A DNA stretch of 64,000 nucleotides, from positions 1 to 64,000 of the forward strand of contig CABYFG010000001.1 in the NCBI GenBank assembly GCA_902518185.1, given 5' to 3'. A program made the translations under genes and the position numbers. Shown here one piece after another: positions 54,713 to 64,000 of this stretch. Every line of letters starts with the position of its first letter. Within the stretch, counting starts at the first letter, position 1. Under the pieces are notes generated by a model. That model was not told where the DNA came from. It did no database searches and saw only the letters and a list, made by a program, of their open reading frames with translations. The DNA is from an uncultured Pelagibacteraceae bacterium (GTDB lineage: Bacteria; Pseudomonadota; Alphaproteobacteria; Pelagibacterales; Pelagibacteraceae).

Positions 54713-55900
54713 ATGCAATTAGCTAGATTTTTAAATAAAGTTTTCAAAAAAGGTGGATTTATATTAACTGATGCTAACGGAAAAGATTACATAATAGGTA
54801 AGCCAGAAAAAAATCCTTTAAATATAAAAATTTTAAATAAAAAACTTCATATCAAACTTTTATTTCATCCTGATTTATATTTTGGGGAAGCATATACTAA
54901 TGGAGAAATTGTTATTGAGAATGGAACACTTTCAGATTTTTTAAACCTAGCTCTAATGAATTTTGGTAGAAAAGAATTAAATTTTTTTAGTTACTTGATT
55001 AACAAAATTCGAGGATCTTATAGATATCTTACAAATTTTAATTTTATAAAAAAATCAAAAATGAACGTTGCTCACCATTATGATATTAATGATGACTTGT
55101 ATGATTTATTTTTGGATCCAAAAAGACAATACTCATGTGGATATTTTAAAAAAGAGAATGATAGTCTTGAAGAGGCACAAAATAATAAGATTAATCATAT
55201 AATTAAAAAATTAAATATAAAACCGAATCAAAAAGTTCTAGATATAGGGAGTGGATGGGGCTCACTTGCGATAGATATTGCCAAAAGCGCTAAATGTGAG
55301 GTGACTGGTATTACTTTATCTAAAAATCAACTTAATTATTGTAATAAAAAAATTAAAGACATGAATTTAGAAAATCAAGTCTCTTTTAAATTAATGGATT
55401 ACAGAGAGCTTAATGAAAAATTTGACAGAATTGTAAGTGTTGGAATGTTTGAACATGTTGGAAGAAAGTTTTATAAAAAATTTTTTTCTCAAATTGAAAA
55501 ATTACTCAGTGATAATGGTGTTTCTTTAATACATACTATTGGCTCGGTTAACCCACCCAGAGATCCCCATCCATGGATTACAAAATATATTTTTCCTGGA
55601 GGCTATACCCCAAGCCTAAGCGAAGTTACAAATCCAATTGAAAAAGCTGGTTTAGTTGTAAGCGATATTGAAGTTTTAAGACTTCATTATTCACACACTT
55701 TAAGGCACTGGAAAGAAAATTGCATAAAAAATAAAGAAAAAATTATCAAACTGTTTGATGAAAAATTTTTTCGAATGTGGGAATTTTATCTTACTGGTTG
55801 TGAAATGGCTTTCAAATGGGGAGACCAAGTTGTATATCAATTTCAACTTACAAAAAATTATGAGTCGACTCCATTGACTAGAGACTATATTTATCAATAA
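54713..55900 (+). CDS. cfa: Cyclopropane-fatty-acyl-phospholipid synthase family
   Basis: VAHHYDINDDLYDLFLDPKRQYSCGYF, KVLDIGSGWGSLAIDIA, GMFEHVGRKFYKKFF, IHTIGS. Confidence 0.93.
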   Translation: MQLARFLNKVFKKGGFILTDANGKDYIIGKPEKNPLNIKILNKKLHIKLLFHPDLYFGEAYTNGEIVIENGTLSDFLNLALMNFGRKELNFFSYLINKIRGSYRYLTNFNFIKKSKMNVAHHYDINDDLYDLFLDPKRQYSCGYFKKENDSLEEAQNNKINHIIKKLNIKPNQKVLDIGSGWGSLAIDIAKSAKCEVTGITLSKNQLNYCNKKIKDMNLENQVSFKLMDYRELNEKFDRIVSVGMFEHVGRKFYKKFFSQIEKLLSDNGVSLIHTIGSVNPPRDPHPWITKYIFPGGYTPSLSEVTNPIEKAGLVVSDIEVLRLHYSHTLRHWKENCIKNKEKIIKLFDEKFFRMWEFYLTGCEMAFKWGDQVVYQFQLTKNYESTPLTRDYIYQ

Positions 55901-55929
55901 ATTGTTGATAGAATCGTCTCTTCTCAGAA

Positions 55930-57126
55930 ATGAAAAAAAAGCAAAAAAAACCAAAAAAAAAAAGGAAATTTATCAATAAAGCGAAATTTTTAAAAGCTCG
56001 AAAAAAAATTAAGAAAAATCGAAAAATAAGGAAGAAAATAAAAAAAAAAGTAATTATTAAAAATAAAAAAAATAAATTAAAAAAATCTAAAAAAGCTAGA
56101 TATTTAACTCATATAAAAAAAACTCAAAAAGAAACCTTAGTTTTAAAATTTATAAAATTTCAATTATCTTTAAAACCTCAATTTAATATCAAATTTATCT
56201 ATAGTTTAGAAAAATTCATACAAGGTTTTTTTGACAGAATTTCAGAAACAATTTCAAATTATAAAATTTTAAAACGTGATGAAAAAAGAAGAATAAAGAT
56301 AGAAAAAATTGAGAAAGAAAGACAGATAAAAATTCAGCTGGCCAAGCAAAAGGAAGAAGAACAAGCACTTAGAGTTAAAATAAAGGAGCAAACACTTAGA
56401 GAAGAATCTAAGCTTGAAAAACAAAGAGTTAAAGACATTAAACTATTTTTAAGAAAAGAACAGGCACTTCTAAGAATTGAACAAGCAGAGAAACAAAAGC
56501 AGTTTTTAAAACAATTAAGGCTTGATAAACAAATTGAAAAATTCAGAATTAGAGAAGTCAAAGAATTAGAGAAGCTAGAAAAAATCTCTTTAAAAGAAAA
56601 AAGAGAAGATTACGCAGGATTACAAGAAAGAATTGATAGGCTTAAAGAAAAATATCGGTTGCTTCGAGATCAAAAAATTAAAGAAAGAGTTGAGGCGTTA
56701 GGAGTAAAACTGCAAGGTAATGAAGATAGAGAAACTTTATTAGAAAAAGAAAAAGAATATAATTTAGCAAGACAAAAAATTGAATTTGCATTAGAGAGTT
56801 TTTATAGAAGTGCAGCTAGTTTAGTATTTCAATTAAATAAAAGACATGTTACTAGAGATATGTCAATTTTTCGTTGTATAGACAGAAGATTTGAAACTGG
56901 AGAGGTTTTTATTAAATGGGATGACTCACAAGATGATGAGTGGTTATTATTGATTTATATTAAAAATAATTCTCCTGATGAGGGTATTGTGATTGAAGAT
57001 AAAACAAATCCAGAAAAAAATATCTCCCATGAATTTAGAAGTGTGGATATATTTAGAGCTTCAGACACAATGGTAGACTCTTTAACTCAACTAATTGCAA
57101 GAAAAAGAGAGAAAAATTATAATTAA
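55930..57126 (+). CDS. Hypothetical protein: lysine-rich N-terminus, long coiled coil, C-terminal globular domain
   Basis: 398-aa uninterrupted ORF; about 35 of first 60 residues K/R; acidic/aromatic C-terminus (GEVFIKWDDSQDDEWLLLIYIKNN); collinear neighbours. Confidence 0.8.
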   Translation: MKKKQKKPKKKRKFINKAKFLKARKKIKKNRKIRKKIKKKVIIKNKKNKLKKSKKARYLTHIKKTQKETLVLKFIKFQLSLKPQFNIKFIYSLEKFIQGFFDRISETISNYKILKRDEKRRIKIEKIEKERQIKIQLAKQKEEEQALRVKIKEQTLREESKLEKQRVKDIKLFLRKEQALLRIEQAEKQKQFLKQLRLDKQIEKFRIREVKELEKLEKISLKEKREDYAGLQERIDRLKEKYRLLRDQKIKERVEALGVKLQGNEDRETLLEKEKEYNLARQKIEFALESFYRSAASLVFQLNKRHVTRDMSIFRCIDRRFETGEVFIKWDDSQDDEWLLLIYIKNNSPDEGIVIEDKTNPEKNISHEFRSVDIFRASDTMVDSLTQLIARKREKNYN

Positions 57127-57156
57127 AAGTTTATATTTAATCAGGAATTATCTTTT

Positions 57157-57450
57157 ATGATTTTAGGATCAATTTTTTTAATAATTTTATATTTAATCTT
57201 TAGATACATAATTTCATGGATTACATACTATAACAATTTAGATCCTAGACTTGGAGAGAGTACATGGAGATTTACTTATGACTATCCTGTAGTTGGTGAA
57301 AGAGACATTTCTGATTTAGATGATAAAGATTTTGTGAGGCTTAGGAGAAAAAAAAATAAAATTGTATTGTTAATGTATTCTATAGTTTTGATTATGTTTA
57401 TATCTTCTATGTCTCTACTAAGTAACTTTTTGATATTTTTTTTTAGTTAG
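57157..57450 (+). CDS. Small two-TM hypothetical membrane protein
   Basis: TM, YYNNLDPRLGESTWRFTYDYPVVGERDISDLDDKDFVRLRRKKNK loop, TM. Confidence 0.65.
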   Translation: MILGSIFLIILYLIFRYIISWITYYNNLDPRLGESTWRFTYDYPVVGERDISDLDDKDFVRLRRKKNKIVLLMYSIVLIMFISSMSLLSNFLIFFFS

Positions 57451-57797
57451 TTTTTTTTTAGTTGTTTTTTATTTTTTAGATAAAGAAAAAAGGCAACAAT
57501 CTCATATAACAAGGTAAATACACTATAGATGATTGGTAGTTTAAAAAAAGTATAAAGAAATTTATATTTTGGCATTTTTTTCCACAAAAATAAAAAGGCC
57601 TCTGCACCTCCTAAAACTTTTTCACCATCTTTAACGTGAAGTCTTCTCAAAAGTTGTTTGCTATTTTTAGAGGTCTCTTTTTCAGCTAATTCATTATTAG
57701 TTATATCAATCCAATCAATTTCTTCTATTTTTTCTTTTTTATAAAGATCAATTTCAGCCTTACAGATTTTGCAAGAATTGTTAAAATAAACTTTCAT
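57447..57797 (-). CDS. DUF393 / DCC family thiol-disulfide oxidoreductase-like protein
   Basis: FNNSCKICKAEIDLYKK CxxC at N-terminus, VLGGAEAFLFLWKKMPKYKFLY. Confidence 0.87.
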   Translation of the reverse strand: MKVYFNNSCKICKAEIDLYKKEKIEEIDWIDITNNELAEKETSKNSKQLLRRLHVKDGEKVLGGAEAFLFLWKKMPKYKFLYTFFKLPIIYSVFTLLYEIVAFFLYLKNKKQLKKN

Positions 57798-57890
57798 ATG
57801 TGCTTAATTTATTACAATTTTGTCCCATAAAGTACATGCGTAAAATACTCTAGTTGAAAATTCCATGAAACAATCTAATTAGTATCCTTT

Positions 57891-59303
57891 ATGAGTAATT
57901 TCTTTGAAAAATCTGACCTGTCTAGAAGTGAAGCTGAAAATATTATTTCTGAGACTTTACAAAAATGTGATGATGGTGAATTGTACTTAGAAAATTCAAA
58001 ATCTGAGTCGATCTTACTAGATGATAATAAAATTAAAAATTCCAGTTATAGTTCAGATTTAGGATTTGGATTTAGAGCTGTTTCCGATGAAGTGGTCGCT
58101 TATTCTCATTCCAACGAAATTTCAAAAAACTCTTTGAAACAGTCTTCAGAAAATTTAAAGTCAACACTAAAGTCTGTAAAAGGTACTTATAATCATGAAA
58201 TTCCCAAATCTAATAAAAAATATTACGACAATATTAACCCTATTGAACAAAAATCTCTTAATGAAAAAATTAAAATACTCAATAATGTAAATAATTATTT
58301 ACGATCCAAAGATGATAATGTTAAGCAAGTTACTGCCAATTTTTTGGGAGAGCAAAAGTCTGTAGAAATAATTAGATCTGGTGGTGAGACTTTATCAGAT
58401 GTTCGTCCTTTAATAAGATTTAATGTATCAGTTATGCTTGAAAAAAATGGCAGAAAGGAAACAGGTGTATTTGGTGTCGGTGGAAGACAATCTTATGACT
58501 CATATTTAAAAGATGATAATTGGAAAAGTGTTTGTGATGAGGCTTTAAGAATAGCATCAGTAAACTTAGATAGCAAACCTGCGCCAGCCGGTGAAATGAA
58601 AGTTGTACTGGGTCCTGGTTGGCCAGCAATATTAATTCATGAAGCTGTTGGTCATGGTTTAGAAGGAGATTTTAATAGAAAAAAAACTTCAGCTTTTCAT
58701 AATCTGATGGGACAAAAAATTGCGAGTGATGGAGTTACAATTGTTGATGATGGTACTATTGATAATAGAAGAGGCAGTCTTACAATTGATGATGAGGGAA
58801 CACCAACAGAAAAAACTGTTTTAATTGAGAATGGAATTTTAAAAAATTTTATGCAAGACCGTCTTAATGCACGTTTGATGAAAACCAAATCTACTGGTAG
58901 TGGAAGAAGAGAAAACTACAGACATATAGTTCTACCAAGAATGAGAAATACGATGATGCTTAGCGGTAATCAGTCCCAAGAAGAAATGATTAAATCTGTC
59001 GACAAAGGTATCTTCGCAGTTAGTTTTGGAGGTGGACAAGTCGATATTACATCTGGAAAATTTGTATTCAATTGTACTGAAGCTTATGAAATTGTTAATG
59101 GCAAAATTGGATCACCAATTAAGGGTGCTACGCTAATTGGAGATGGTCCTTCAATTCTAAAAGAAGTTTCTATGGTAGGTAATGACATGATGATGGATCC
59201 TGGTATTGGAACGTGTGGTAAAGCTGGACAAGGCGTCCCTGTAGGAGTTGCACAGCCATCTATATTAATAAATAAGATGACCGTAGGTGGTACGAAACTT
59301 TAA
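57891..59303 (+). CDS. tldD: Metalloprotease TldD
   Basis: ILIHEAVGHGLEGDFNRKKTSAF (HExxxH), GIGTCGKAGQGVPVGVAQPSI. Confidence 0.97.
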   Translation: MSNFFEKSDLSRSEAENIISETLQKCDDGELYLENSKSESILLDDNKIKNSSYSSDLGFGFRAVSDEVVAYSHSNEISKNSLKQSSENLKSTLKSVKGTYNHEIPKSNKKYYDNINPIEQKSLNEKIKILNNVNNYLRSKDDNVKQVTANFLGEQKSVEIIRSGGETLSDVRPLIRFNVSVMLEKNGRKETGVFGVGGRQSYDSYLKDDNWKSVCDEALRIASVNLDSKPAPAGEMKVVLGPGWPAILIHEAVGHGLEGDFNRKKTSAFHNLMGQKIASDGVTIVDDGTIDNRRGSLTIDDEGTPTEKTVLIENGILKNFMQDRLNARLMKTKSTGSGRRENYRHIVLPRMRNTMMLSGNQSQEEMIKSVDKGIFAVSFGGGQVDITSGKFVFNCTEAYEIVNGKIGSPIKGATLIGDGPSILKEVSMVGNDMMMDPGIGTCGKAGQGVPVGVAQPSILINKMTVGGTKL

Positions 59304-60620
59304 ATGGTAAAAGATCAAGAATTTTTAAAAGAAAAAGCATTATATTGTCTAATTTTAGCAAAGAAATTCGGTGCTACAGACTCAAGCGTGGTTGTAAAGA
59401 ATTCTGTTTCTGAAACTGTAAATTTTAGAAATAGAAAATTAGATGAGTCTAATAGATCAGATGATTTAGGTATAAGTATAACTACCTACATTGGTAAAAA
59501 AAAATCATCGATATCTTCATCTAATTTAATTAATGATAATTTGAATATTTTGATCGAAAAGTGTATTGAGACCACCAAAAATACTCCTCAGGATGAATTT
59601 AACTCTTTACCGGATAAAGATTTATTAGCAAAAGAAGTTAAAGATTTAGAACTCTATGACGATACTCATATAGAAAACGATCAAAAAATAAATTATTTAA
59701 AAAGACTAGAGGCTGCAGCCTCTGATAACAAAAAAATTATCAATACTGAGTCTAATTTTACTCAAAATAAATCAAATTTTGTTTTGGCTAATAGTCAGGG
59801 TTTTTCTGATGGTTACAAAACATCTTCATTTACTGCATCAAGTGTAGCAGTTGCAAAAGATGAAAAAAGCATGGAAAGAGATTATGAATATTCTAGCAAA
59901 TGTTTTTTTAAAGACTTGGATGATGCTGATAAATTAGGCAAGCTAGCTGCTAATCAAACTATTCGCAAATTAAGTCCAAAAAAAATTGGGAGTGAAAAAA
60001 TTGCTATAATTTTTGATAAAAGGATAGCCAGAGGAATGTTAAGTAATTTTGCAAGCGCTATTAATTCATCAGTAATATCAAGAGGAACTTCTTTTTTAAA
60101 GGATAAAATAAATCAAAAAATATTCCCAGATAAAATTAATATTTTTGACAAACCTGATATGCTCAAAGGTCTAGGCTCAAGAAATTTTGATAGTGAAGGG
60201 GTAAAAACCGACACACTGAAATTAGTGGATCAAGGAATTTTGAAACATTATCTGATTGATACTTATAATGGAAAAAAATTGAATCTTAAATCTAATGGAA
60301 GATGTGGAGGAACAAGTAATCTTTATTTTGAGAATGGAAATATTAATTTTAAAGATTTACTGAATTCACATTCAAAAAGTCTTTATATTACCGAAACCAT
60401 AGGACATGGAAGTAATATTGTGACCGGAGATTATTCAGTTGGAGCAACCGGGTTTTTAATTGAAAATGGTGAGTTTAAATATCCAATAAATGAAATTACT
60501 ATAGCAGGTAATTTTAAAAACATGTTTCAAAATATTACCTTAGCAAATGATTTAGAGTTCAAATATGCAACTAACTCACCAACCATGTTAATAGAGGGAA
60601 TGGTTGTTGCTGGTAAATGA
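59304..60620 (+). CDS. pmbA: TldE/PmbA metalloprotease subunit
   Basis: TETIGHGSNIVTGDYSVGATGFLIENGEFKYPINEITIAGNFKNMF; adjacent to tldD. Confidence 0.95.
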   Translation: MVKDQEFLKEKALYCLILAKKFGATDSSVVVKNSVSETVNFRNRKLDESNRSDDLGISITTYIGKKKSSISSSNLINDNLNILIEKCIETTKNTPQDEFNSLPDKDLLAKEVKDLELYDDTHIENDQKINYLKRLEAAASDNKKIINTESNFTQNKSNFVLANSQGFSDGYKTSSFTASSVAVAKDEKSMERDYEYSSKCFFKDLDDADKLGKLAANQTIRKLSPKKIGSEKIAIIFDKRIARGMLSNFASAINSSVISRGTSFLKDKINQKIFPDKINIFDKPDMLKGLGSRNFDSEGVKTDTLKLVDQGILKHYLIDTYNGKKLNLKSNGRCGGTSNLYFENGNINFKDLLNSHSKSLYITETIGHGSNIVTGDYSVGATGFLIENGEFKYPINEITIAGNFKNMFQNITLANDLEFKYATNSPTMLIEGMVVAGK

Positions 60621-61597
60621 GTGAATTTTGTATAATTGGTTCTGGAATATCTGGATCCACAATTGCAAATCTTCTTACTAAAAAATATTCAGTAATTTTG
60701 TTTGATAAAGCAAGAGGTCCTGGGGGTCGTGCATCTTTTAAAAGAATAAAAGGCAAAACAGGCTTTGATCATGGCACTCAGTATATTTCACCAAAAACTA
60801 AGGAATTTAAAAAATTTACCAAAGATTTAATGAAAAAAAGAATTTTAAAAGTATGGAGAGGCACACATGTTTTTCTTAATTCAAAAAAAAAAGAGGATAA
60901 AAAACATTTAAAAGTAATTGGTAAAAATGGAAATAATGATATTTGCAAACATTTGCTAAAGAAAATTAATTGCAACTATCACAGTGAATTAAAAAAAATC
61001 TATTATAAAAATAAACTCTGGTATTTGTTATTTGACGATGGAAAATTAAGATCCTTTAAAAACTTAATTTTGACTTGTCCTTTTCCACAATTAAAAAAAC
61101 TTTCTAAGAAATTTATTAATAACTCTTTTTTAAGAAAATCAATAAAAATGGATGCAAATATTACTACTATGATTGCAATAAAAAAAAACAAGAATTCAAA
61201 TAGTAGCTATCTTTTTGAAGACTCAATTCTGGGCTGGGCAGGAAATGAAAACTCAAAAAAAAGATTTAAATCAAAATATGATTTATGGACTCTTCAAAGT
61301 ACATTTAAATGGGCAAATAAAAAGATTAATAAAAACAAGAATAACAAAAAAGAAAATTCACAAATTATGATCGATAAATTTTTTAAACTTTCAAATATCA
61401 AAAAAACAAAGATTTATTATTCACTTAATCACGGTTGGCGGTATTCTTCAAATTCGAGACCATTTAAAATTAAGAGTTTTTGGGATCCTAGGAAAAGATT
61501 GGGTGTTTGTGCTGATTGGTTTGTAGGACCTAGATTAGAGTCAGGATGGATAAGTGCACATGATTTATTTAGAAAAATCTCAAGAGAAATTAATTAA
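60617..61597 (+). CDS. FAD-dependent NAD(P)-binding (renalase-like) oxidoreductase
   Basis: FCIIGSGISGSTIANLLTKKYSVILFDKARGPGGRAS; FDHGTQYIS; GVCADWFVGPRLESGW. Confidence 0.85.
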   Translation: MSEFCIIGSGISGSTIANLLTKKYSVILFDKARGPGGRASFKRIKGKTGFDHGTQYISPKTKEFKKFTKDLMKKRILKVWRGTHVFLNSKKKEDKKHLKVIGKNGNNDICKHLLKKINCNYHSELKKIYYKNKLWYLLFDDGKLRSFKNLILTCPFPQLKKLSKKFINNSFLRKSIKMDANITTMIAIKKNKNSNSSYLFEDSILGWAGNENSKKRFKSKYDLWTLQSTFKWANKKINKNKNNKKENSQIMIDKFFKLSNIKKTKIYYSLNHGWRYSSNSRPFKIKSFWDPRKRLGVCADWFVGPRLESGWISAHDLFRKISREIN

Positions 61598-62270
61598 AAT
61601 TCTTTAATTTATATTCCCAGTTACCCATTCTTGAATAGGATACTTTTAATATCATTAAATTTTTACGATCATACCAAATGTCAAAATCTAATCTTTTATC
61701 TTTCGGTATACTCATGTCTTTAGATTTCAGTGTAAAATGATCAACATCATAAACTTTTCCATAAAGATCTATTTTTTCTTTACCTAAAAAAGTTACAACT
61801 TGATCCTTAATACTCCCTGAGATAGGACTTATTTGAGAACTCGCTTGTAAAATTTTGTGATTCCACCAATTTCCAATCACGTTATCAGTTGAGGCTTCTC
61901 CATTATATGAAGAGCCTTTGATATTAAATTTTTTATTTTTTTGATCAAATGTTAAATTAACAAACTTCTTTTTGTCATTTTGTAAAGTTTTAGAATTATA
62001 AGAAACTAATTGATCTTTGAAATATTTTTCCTCGCTATAACCCTCAACTTGGAAAACTGTTGCTCCCAAAAGTTTAACTACAAACTTAATTTGATTAGTA
62101 ACAATAGTTTCTGATCCATTTCTATTGAAAAAATAATGATTATAGCCAATAAGTTCACCATTTCGAAAAATCTCCATCTCAATTTTGTTGTATTTAATGT
62201 AATGTCCAATATGAGCGATTGAATTTGTTGGATAAATAAAAAGAAATAAAATGACTATAATTTTTTTCAT
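61590..62270 (-). CDS. Secreted DUF6134-like hypothetical protein
   Basis: Signal peptide MKKIIVILFLFIYPTNSIAHIG; FDIWYDRKNLMILKVSY. Confidence 0.6.
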   Translation of the reverse strand: MKKIIVILFLFIYPTNSIAHIGHYIKYNKIEMEIFRNGELIGYNHYFFNRNGSETIVTNQIKFVVKLLGATVFQVEGYSEEKYFKDQLVSYNSKTLQNDKKKFVNLTFDQKNKKFNIKGSSYNGEASTDNVIGNWWNHKILQASSQISPISGSIKDQVVTFLGKEKIDLYGKVYDVDHFTLKSKDMSIPKDKRLDFDIWYDRKNLMILKVSYSRMGNWEYKLKNFN

Positions 62271-62320
62271 TTAACAACTAGTTTAATAGACTTTATTAAC
62301 AATAGAAATAACTTATTAAA

Positions 62321-62968
62321 ATGTTTTTAAAAATTAAGAAAATACCAAGGGTTAATTGGAGTTCAGATAAGCCTTATAATTTTAAACCAAAATTCTCTAC
62401 ATTCTTTTTTTTATGTTTTGGCTTGATGTTATTTGGTCTTGGAGAAGGTCTATTAATTGTATCTTTTACTGGTGCTTCTCCATGGAGTGTTTTAGCTCAA
62501 GGTATTTCTTTAAATGTTAATTTGAGTATAGGAACAATAACATTTTTGATAAGTGTTGCAGTTTTAATTTTGTGGATACCGCTTGGTCAAAAACCAGGGA
62601 TGGGGACAATACTTAATGCAATCATTATTGCGCTGATGATCGATCTTTGTATAAAATTTGTTCCAACCCCATCTAATTACTTTTATCAATTAATTCTGGC
62701 AATAATTTCAGTAATAACCGTTGGAATTGGTGGAGGTATTTATCTTGTATCTAATCTTGGAGCTGGACCAAGAGATGGTTTGATGATTGGTCTCCAAAAA
62801 AAAACAAATTTACCAGTTGCTGCCGTGAGAGCATTCTTAGAAATTTCTGTTGTAAGTGTTGGATGGTACTTAGGTGGAACTGTGGGTGTGGGAACTTTAT
62901 TATTTGCTTTTGGAATCGGTCCTTGTGTTGCCTTAGGCCTGTATTTAGTTGATAAAATTTTCGATTAG
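62321..62968 (+). CDS. YczE/YitT family membrane protein
   Basis: LFGLGEGLLIVSFTGASPWSVLAQGIS..GIYLVSNLGAGPRDGLMIGLQKKT. Confidence 0.8.
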   Translation: MFLKIKKIPRVNWSSDKPYNFKPKFSTFFFLCFGLMLFGLGEGLLIVSFTGASPWSVLAQGISLNVNLSIGTITFLISVAVLILWIPLGQKPGMGTILNAIIIALMIDLCIKFVPTPSNYFYQLILAIISVITVGIGGGIYLVSNLGAGPRDGLMIGLQKKTNLPVAAVRAFLEISVVSVGWYLGGTVGVGTLLFAFGIGPCVALGLYLVDKIFD

Positions 62969-64000
62969 GCTGCAGCGCCTGATTTTTCACTTCTTTTTCT
63001 TTCGTGCGGATCGAGAATGGCTTTTCTCAATCTACAAGAGTCTGGAGTGATTTCCAAAGCCTCATCAGTATTTAACATGCTTAATTGTTCAGCAATGGAC
63101 ATTTTTCTTACTGGTGTTAAAACGACATTTTCATCTGTACCTTGTGTTCTCATATTAGTTAATTTTTTGCCCTTCATAACATTAATAATCATATCTCCAG
63201 GTTTAGGAGATAATCCCACAATCATACCTGGATAAACAGGATCATTATGAGTTACAAACATCTCTCCTCTAGCCTGTAAATTAAATATTGCAAATGCAAC
63301 TGCTTTTCCTTGTTCCATTGAAATAAGTGCACCATTTCTCCTACCTTCCATTTCACCCTCAAATGGCCCATACGCGTGAAAAATTCTGTTAATTACACCA
63401 TTACCTTTTGTAAGTGTTAGAAACCGACTTGTGTATCCCATTAAACCTCTTGTTGGTGCATGAAAGATTAATCTTTTTTTATTTTTACCAGTATCTTTTA
63501 ATTCAATTAATTTGCCTTTTCTTCTGTTCATGGAGTCAATAATCTTTGATGAATGTTCTTCATCGAGATCCATAGTTATTTCTTCTATTGGTTCAAGTTT
63601 GTTACTATTTTCATCTTTTTTATAGAGAACTTTTGGGGGACTAACAGTCATTTCAAAACCTTCTCTTCTCATTTGAGTAAGTAAAATTTCTAACATTAAT
63701 TCACCTCGACCACTTACAACAAAAGAATCGTTACCTTCATTTTCTGTAAAAGTAATTCCAACATTATTCTGTGCTTCTTGAAGCAATCTATCTCTTATTT
63801 GAGTACTTGTAAGTTTTTTACCCTCAGTTCCTGCAAGAGGAGATGTGTTTACAGTAATTGTAATAGACATTGTTGGTGGATCGATTGGAGTAGCTTTAAT
63901 AGGATCATTTACCTCAAGATCACAAATTGTGTCAGCAACATTTGCTTTTTCTAAGCCAGCGACAACTACAATATCTCCCGCCTCACCAATTTCGATTGGT
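62965..64000 (-). CDS. typA: Translational GTPase TypA/BipA, C-terminal part (runs off right edge)
   Basis: ATPIDPPTMSITITVNTSPLAGTEGKKLTSTQIRDRLLQEA, GRGELMLEILLTQMRREGFE; open frame upstream to 64000 (PIEIGEAGDIVVVAGLEKANVADTICDLEVNDPIK). Confidence 0.97.
   Translation of the reverse strand, partial: PIEIGEAGDIVVVAGLEKANVADTICDLEVNDPIKATPIDPPTMSITITVNTSPLAGTEGKKLTSTQIRDRLLQEAQNNVGITFTENEGNDSFVVSGRGELMLEILLTQMRREGFEMTVSPPKVLYKKDENSNKLEPIEEITMDLDEEHSSKIIDSMNRRKGKLIELKDTGKNKKRLIFHAPTRGLMGYTSRFLTLTKGNGVINRIFHAYGPFEGEMEGRRNGALISMEQGKAVAFAIFNLQARGEMFVTHNDPVYPGMIVGLSPKPGDMIINVMKGKKLTNMRTQGTDENVVLTPVRKMSIAEQLSMLNTDEALEITPDSCRLRKAILDPHERKRSEKSGAAA

Noticed and set aside
55930-56110. Lys-rich N-terminus as artefact of poly-A translation
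   Set aside because: Frame stays open into a long well-formed coiled coil and globular domain with varied codons, so the ORF is likely genuine even if the exact start is uncertain
62751-62990. Gln-rich 79-aa minus-strand ORF near the yczE-like/typA junction
   Set aside because: Overlaps two real genes; Q-richness is a frame artefact of the opposite strand

Overview
This 64 kb window is AT-rich (~30% GC by eye) and gene-dense. It looks like core chromosome of a streamlined alphaproteobacterium, most likely SAR11/Pelagibacterales, judging from gene content, gene order and protein character. I saw no phage, transposase, CRISPR array, rRNA or recognisable tRNA. Main blocks: priA (apparently frameshifted); atpHAGDC; rplU-rpmA-obgE-proB-proA-nadD-rsfS-ctpA-rppH; metX-metW-gloB divergent from hisC-tyrA; trkH and an AmpG-like MFS gene; class I lysS-pyrD-rpmB; a polyamine operon (decarboxylase, DHS-like, aguB, aguA); the ActR/RegA regulator; polA; chvI-chvG; ahcY; tsaE-amgK-murU; an RND efflux pair; purine salvage; hsp20; tldD-pmbA; and a partial typA at the right edge. 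The most interesting non-coding signals are (i) a SAM-II riboswitch with a matching promoter upstream of metX, (ii) an RpoH-like promoter followed by a ROSE-type RNA-thermometer candidate upstream of hsp20, and (iii) a systematic pattern in which 10 of 13 convergent gene pairs overlap at their stop codons (mostly exactly 4 or 8 bp), one abuts, and the only two with a real gap carry GC-rich hairpins. The least explained coding locus is a lysine-rich coiled-coil protein plus a small membrane protein (55930-57450). All calls are from reading the sequence; no database search was run.
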